A stretch of DNA of 27,404 nt from an uncultured Eubacteriales bacterium (GTDB lineage Bacteria > Bacillota > Clostridia > UBA1381 > UMGS1253), in the NCBI GenBank assembly GCA_900550065.1, contig URQR01000008.1, forward strand, positions 1 to 27,404, given 5' to 3'. A program made the position numbers and the translations under genes. Each line of letters starts with the position of its first letter. The first letter of the stretch is position 1. The notes beneath the pieces are model-generated. The model made no database searches. It had not been told where the DNA came from and saw only the letters and a program-made list of their open reading frames with translations. This document shows, piece by piece, positions 24,669 through 27,404 of this stretch.

Positions 24669-26399
24669 TTACTCGCCCGTAAACTGCGCCTTGCACAGCG
24701 CTGCGTAAAGGCCGCCCTGCCGCGCAAGCTCCTCATGCGTCCCCAACTCTACGAGCCTGCCCTCGGACAAAACCGCAATCTTATCGGCATTGCGCACTGT
24801 CGACAGGCGGTGGGCGATAATAATCGTAGTCCGGTTTTCAATTACTTTATCGATTGCCTGCTGGATAAGCCGCTCCGTCTGTGTGTCGACGGAGGCCGTC
24901 GCCTCGTCTAAAATCAGAACGCTCGAATTACGCAGTACGGCGCGCGCAATGCTAAGCCGCTGCTTCTGCCCGCCGGAGAGACGCACCCCGCGCTCGCCAA
25001 TCACTGTATCGTAGCCGTCCTCCATCTCACAGATGAAGTCGTGCGCATTCGCCACCTTCGCGGCCTGCACCACCTGCTCACGCGTCGCGCTGCCAACGCC
25101 GTACGCAATATTTTCATACACCGTACCATTAAACAAGAAAACATCCTGCAGCACGATACTAATATTGTCGCGCAGCGACTTCTGCGTAATATCGCGCAGG
25201 TCATGGCCGTCGAGCGTAATCCGCCCCGAAACCGGGTCGTAAAAGCGCGCCACAAGGCTGATAAACGTCGTTTTCCCGACGCCGGTCGGCCCGACGAGCG
25301 CAAGCGTTTCGCCCGGCTCCACCGTGAGGGAAATCTCCTTAAGTACCGGCGCGGTGTCGTGGTAGGAAAAGCTCACGTTTTCAAAGGCAATCCGCCCCTG
25401 TACGGTTCCAATGTCATATGCGTCCGGGCTATCCGTAATTTCCGACTCCGTGTCGAGCACCTCGAGCACGCGGTCCGCCGCCGCAAGCGCATTTTGCAAA
25501 TCTTCATTTAAACGGCCGAGCGTGCTGACCGGCTGATAGAGCATATTGAGATAGAGCAGAAACGCTACAATGTCGCCCGCCTGCATCACGCCGCTCACCG
25601 CCATCACGCCGCCAAAGGCGATAACGAGCACCGTTCCCATATTATTTAAAAACTCAACCGCCGGGTGATACACCGCGCCGCGCGTCAGCGCCTTCATTGT
25701 CAGGTCGCGCTGCTCGTGCGCGTGACGCTGTACGTGTTCTTTTTCCTTCTTCTGCTGATTAAAAAGCTGAATTTCCTTAATGCCGGAGATATCGTCCTGT
25801 AGCACCGCATTGAGTTCCGCCAGCTTCTGGTGCGAGCTTCTAAAAATAGGGCGCACCTTCGTCGCATAGTACCACACCGCAAAGCCAATTACCGGCATCA
25901 GCGCAAGGCTTACAAGCGCCATGCGCCAGTTTGTATAGAACAATATCCCCGCAACGCCCAAAAACATCATCACATTGACGCACAAATCCGGCAGTGCATG
26001 TGCAATCAGCACCTCAAGCGCAGCCGTATCATTCGTCACGCGGCTCATAAGCTGGCCAGTCTGCTTATCGTGGTAAAACCGCAGCGACAGCGACTCAAGC
26101 TTACGAAACAGCTTTACGCGCAAATCGGCGATAAAGTGCCACGCTGCATAGTGCATAAAATAGCTGCGCGCTCCCTGCCCGATTGCCTGCACAGAATAAA
26201 GAATCAGCAGCGTCACCGCCAGCGTCGCCGACCGCGCCGCCAAGACGTCCACGTCGCCGCCAATCAGCGAAATCAGCGTTTTTAGCACCTGCGGCGTATA
26301 AAGCTGCGCCAGCGTCATCACAACCAGCCCGACGGAGCCGATGATTAAATGGATATAATATTTTTTCGCAAGCGCAACCATGCGAAACAAGCTCTTCAT
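24669..26399 (-). CDS. ABC exporter, fused membrane and ATPase domains
   Basis: This 576-residue half-transporter has a six-helix membrane domain (about 1-320, with YYIHLIIGSVGLVVMTLAQL and FYHDKQTGQLMSRVTNDTAA). The nucleotide-binding domain follows: Walker A LVGPTGVGKTTFISL, Q-loop ISIVLQDVFLFNGT, signature RLSGGQKQRLSIARA, Walker B VLILDEATASVDTQT, and H-loop IIIAHRLSTVRNADK. It belongs to the MsbA/LmrA-like lipid or multidrug exporter group and would act as a dimer. No partner half is adjacent, suggesting a homodimer. ATG 26399 follows GGGGGGAGACGGA; a longer frame lacks a site. It lies 38 bp downstream of the unknown gene, probably in one operon. Confidence 0.93.
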   Translation of the reverse strand: MKSLFRMVALAKKYYIHLIIGSVGLVVMTLAQLYTPQVLKTLISLIGGDVDVLAARSATLAVTLLILYSVQAIGQGARSYFMHYAAWHFIADLRVKLFRKLESLSLRFYHDKQTGQLMSRVTNDTAALEVLIAHALPDLCVNVMMFLGVAGILFYTNWRMALVSLALMPVIGFAVWYYATKVRPIFRSSHQKLAELNAVLQDDISGIKEIQLFNQQKKEKEHVQRHAHEQRDLTMKALTRGAVYHPAVEFLNNMGTVLVIAFGGVMAVSGVMQAGDIVAFLLYLNMLYQPVSTLGRLNEDLQNALAAADRVLEVLDTESEITDSPDAYDIGTVQGRIAFENVSFSYHDTAPVLKEISLTVEPGETLALVGPTGVGKTTFISLVARFYDPVSGRITLDGHDLRDITQKSLRDNISIVLQDVFLFNGTVYENIAYGVGSATREQVVQAAKVANAHDFICEMEDGYDTVIGERGVRLSGGQKQRLSIARAVLRNSSVLILDEATASVDTQTERLIQQAIDKVIENRTTIIIAHRLSTVRNADKIAVLSEGRLVELGTHEELARQGGLYAALCKAQFTGE

Positions 26400-26437
26400 T
26401 CCGTCTCCCCCCACAAATAAACGTACATGTCGCCTTT

Positions 26438-26983
26438 TTATTCCGTCAGATATTTTGAAAGGATGTTGACATAGGCGTTTCCTATGCTGATACACGTCAC
26501 GTCGCCGAGCGGCACGGACGCGCACGCCTTGTCCCATACGCCCATCCCGTCAAAGGTACGCAGCGTCAGCTCCTTTTTGCTCACCTGTACAATCTTTCCT
26601 ATCAAAAATATATTTTCCTCGTACCCCTCGCACTCCACCGTGACAAAGCTGTCCCGCGCCATCAAGTCTTCGCACAATTCGTACATACTGCCGAGCGCAA
26701 GGCCCGTCCGCTCCGGCACAAAGGCAGGGCGCTCCGTTTTCACAATCCGCTCCAAAAACTGCTCCGCCTCCGCGGCGAACACCTCTGTAATATCAGACGT
26801 GCGCACAATCTTGTACCCGTCCGGCATAAAATCGTACACAAACGCGACAGCGGCAAGCGTATCGCTCATTTCAACCGGAAAGCCATAGATTGACAGCGTG
26901 TCGATAACATCGCGGTTGATGGCGCACAGCGCGCCGCTTTTGATGCTTTCCTTTATTTTTTCTATTTCCTTTTGGTGATTCAT
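26438..26983 (-). CDS. Hypothetical cytoplasmic protein
   Basis: This 181-residue protein has a helical start (NHQKEIEKIKESIKSGALCA), a middle with FVYDFMPDGYKIVRTSDITE, and a strand-rich C-terminus (EENIFLIGKIVQVSKKELTL, then RTFDGMGVWDKACASVPLGD and VTCISIGNAYVNILSKYL). That C-terminus looks like an Sm-like or small beta-barrel fold. No signal peptide or membrane segment is seen. I do not recognise the family. ATG 26983 follows GAAAGGATAAAGT. It precedes the ABC exporter by 38 bp. Confidence 0.75.
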   Translation of the reverse strand: MNHQKEIEKIKESIKSGALCAINRDVIDTLSIYGFPVEMSDTLAAVAFVYDFMPDGYKIVRTSDITEVFAAEAEQFLERIVKTERPAFVPERTGLALGSMYELCEDLMARDSFVTVECEGYEENIFLIGKIVQVSKKELTLRTFDGMGVWDKACASVPLGDVTCISIGNAYVNILSKYLTE

Positions 26984-27023
26984 ACTTTATCCTTTCTCGT
27001 AAAACATTTTAAACCTTCGCAAA

Positions 27024-27209
27024 TTATTCCTCTAACATTAGTTTAACATTTTTTAATGAATATTTCAACGCCTGATTAATCAACTCGTTACGGGTTCTTC
27101 CGCTCTCTTTCGCCAACTGGTCAAATCCTTCCTTCACTTTTTTCTCTACTCGAATTGAAATTTGCACACTTGCTGAATCTTTTGCTGTAACAATGAAATC
27201 ATTTTCCAT
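27024..27209 (-). CDS. Ribbon-helix-helix (CopG/Arc-like) regulator
   Basis: This 61-residue protein contains SVQISIRVEKKVKEGFDQLA, the strand and first helix of the fold, then KESGRTRNELINQALKYSLK, the turn and second helix. These make up a ribbon-helix-helix DNA-binding dimer, as in CopG, Arc and many antitoxins. ATG 27209 follows GAGGTGATATAAA. A perfect palindrome over the -10 box suggests autorepression. No toxin-like gene is adjacent downstream. It may be a solitary regulator heading the small operon with the next two genes (gap 40 bp). Confidence 0.8.
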   Translation of the reverse strand: MENDFIVTAKDSASVQISIRVEKKVKEGFDQLAKESGRTRNELINQALKYSLKNVKLMLEE

Positions 27210-27221
27210 TTTATATCACCT

Positions 27222-27240
27222 CAATACTATTATAGTATTG
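27222..27240 (-). promoter_or_regulatory. Palindromic operator overlapping a -10 box
   Basis: CAATACTAT-T-ATAGTATTG is a perfect 9-bp inverted repeat. On the minus strand it contains TATAAT (27229-27234). It lies 12 bases before the ribbon-helix-helix start. From 27241 to the window end I see no gene; a short TATGCG/CGCATA hairpin lies at 27365-27381. Confidence 0.6.
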
Positions 27241-27404
27241 CATTTCGAATAAGTATATGGTACAATTGTATCACAAATAAATCACATGTAAAAACAATGA
27301 CTTATTGGGATAGCGTAACGGCCAGTCTCCTACAAGCTTACATAGTTTCATTAAGTGATTTTTTTATGCGAATACCGCATAGATTTCAACTTTTTATAAT
27401 TCAC

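Noticed and set aside
25041..25511. Plus-strand frame of 156 codons, rich in Arg and His
   Set aside because: Antisense shadow of the ABC exporter, with no start signal.

Overview
The window looks like part of a low-to-mid-GC Gram-positive (Firmicutes, Clostridia) chromosome. Ribosome binding sites are strong AGGAGG-type, TTG and GTG starts are used (murA, rpsT, kdpD), sigma-A promoters are canonical, tRNA genes encode CCA, and the surface protein carries SLH domains. Genus-level assignment is not possible from sequence alone. Almost every gene lies on the minus strand; murA and tRNA-Thr are the main plus-strand genes.

Region 1 (about 1-6000) is an AT-rich accessory segment. It holds a ParE/RelE-type toxin with a Phd/YefM-type antitoxin under a palindromic operator, and a GHKL ATPase plus PD-(D/E)xK-like nuclease pair that appears to be one gene split by a 5-bp tandem duplication. 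It also holds a serine recombinase whose frame runs through one TGA into a sigma-70 region-2-like domain, a second recombinase lacking its catalytic domain, and a cluster of hairpins resembling IS200/IS605-type ends. The segment abuts the 3' end of a tRNA-Arg gene, a common island insertion site. No second att copy is visible.

Region 2 (6117-8800) has tRNA-Arg(CCU), tRNA-Thr(CGU), a small secreted protein, an ECF sigma factor translationally coupled to a DUF4367-type membrane anti-sigma candidate, and a decayed Crp/Fnr fragment.

Region 3 (8801-17800) is a potassium-uptake locus: kdpE, a frameshifted kdpD, and kdpC-B-A-F. A shared 18-bp motif with an AAGAT half-site repeated every 11 bp lies upstream of kdpD, of kdpF and of a small membrane-protein gene. 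I propose it as the KdpE box. A dapA remnant sits between that small gene and kdpF.

Region 4 (17800-27404) is mostly cell-envelope and housekeeping: a Wzx/MurJ-like flippase, a 64-residue acidic protein with a long structured leader, a HAD phosphatase, murA, an SLH/cohesin-like surface protein, a DUF1275 membrane protein, rpsT, an ABC exporter, an unknown protein and a ribbon-helix-helix regulator.

The most unusual signal outside genes is a family of four short modules on the minus strand (12300-12366, 19290-19394, 19417-19471, 23335-23427). Each has a -10-like box, then a 5' hairpin whose sequence differs but whose pairing is kept, then a conserved GGAAGAA-type core and a second hairpin. 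They look like small structured RNAs of an unrecognised family. The window also contains several genes broken by single small lesions, which suggests ongoing decay, switching, or sequencing error at those points.
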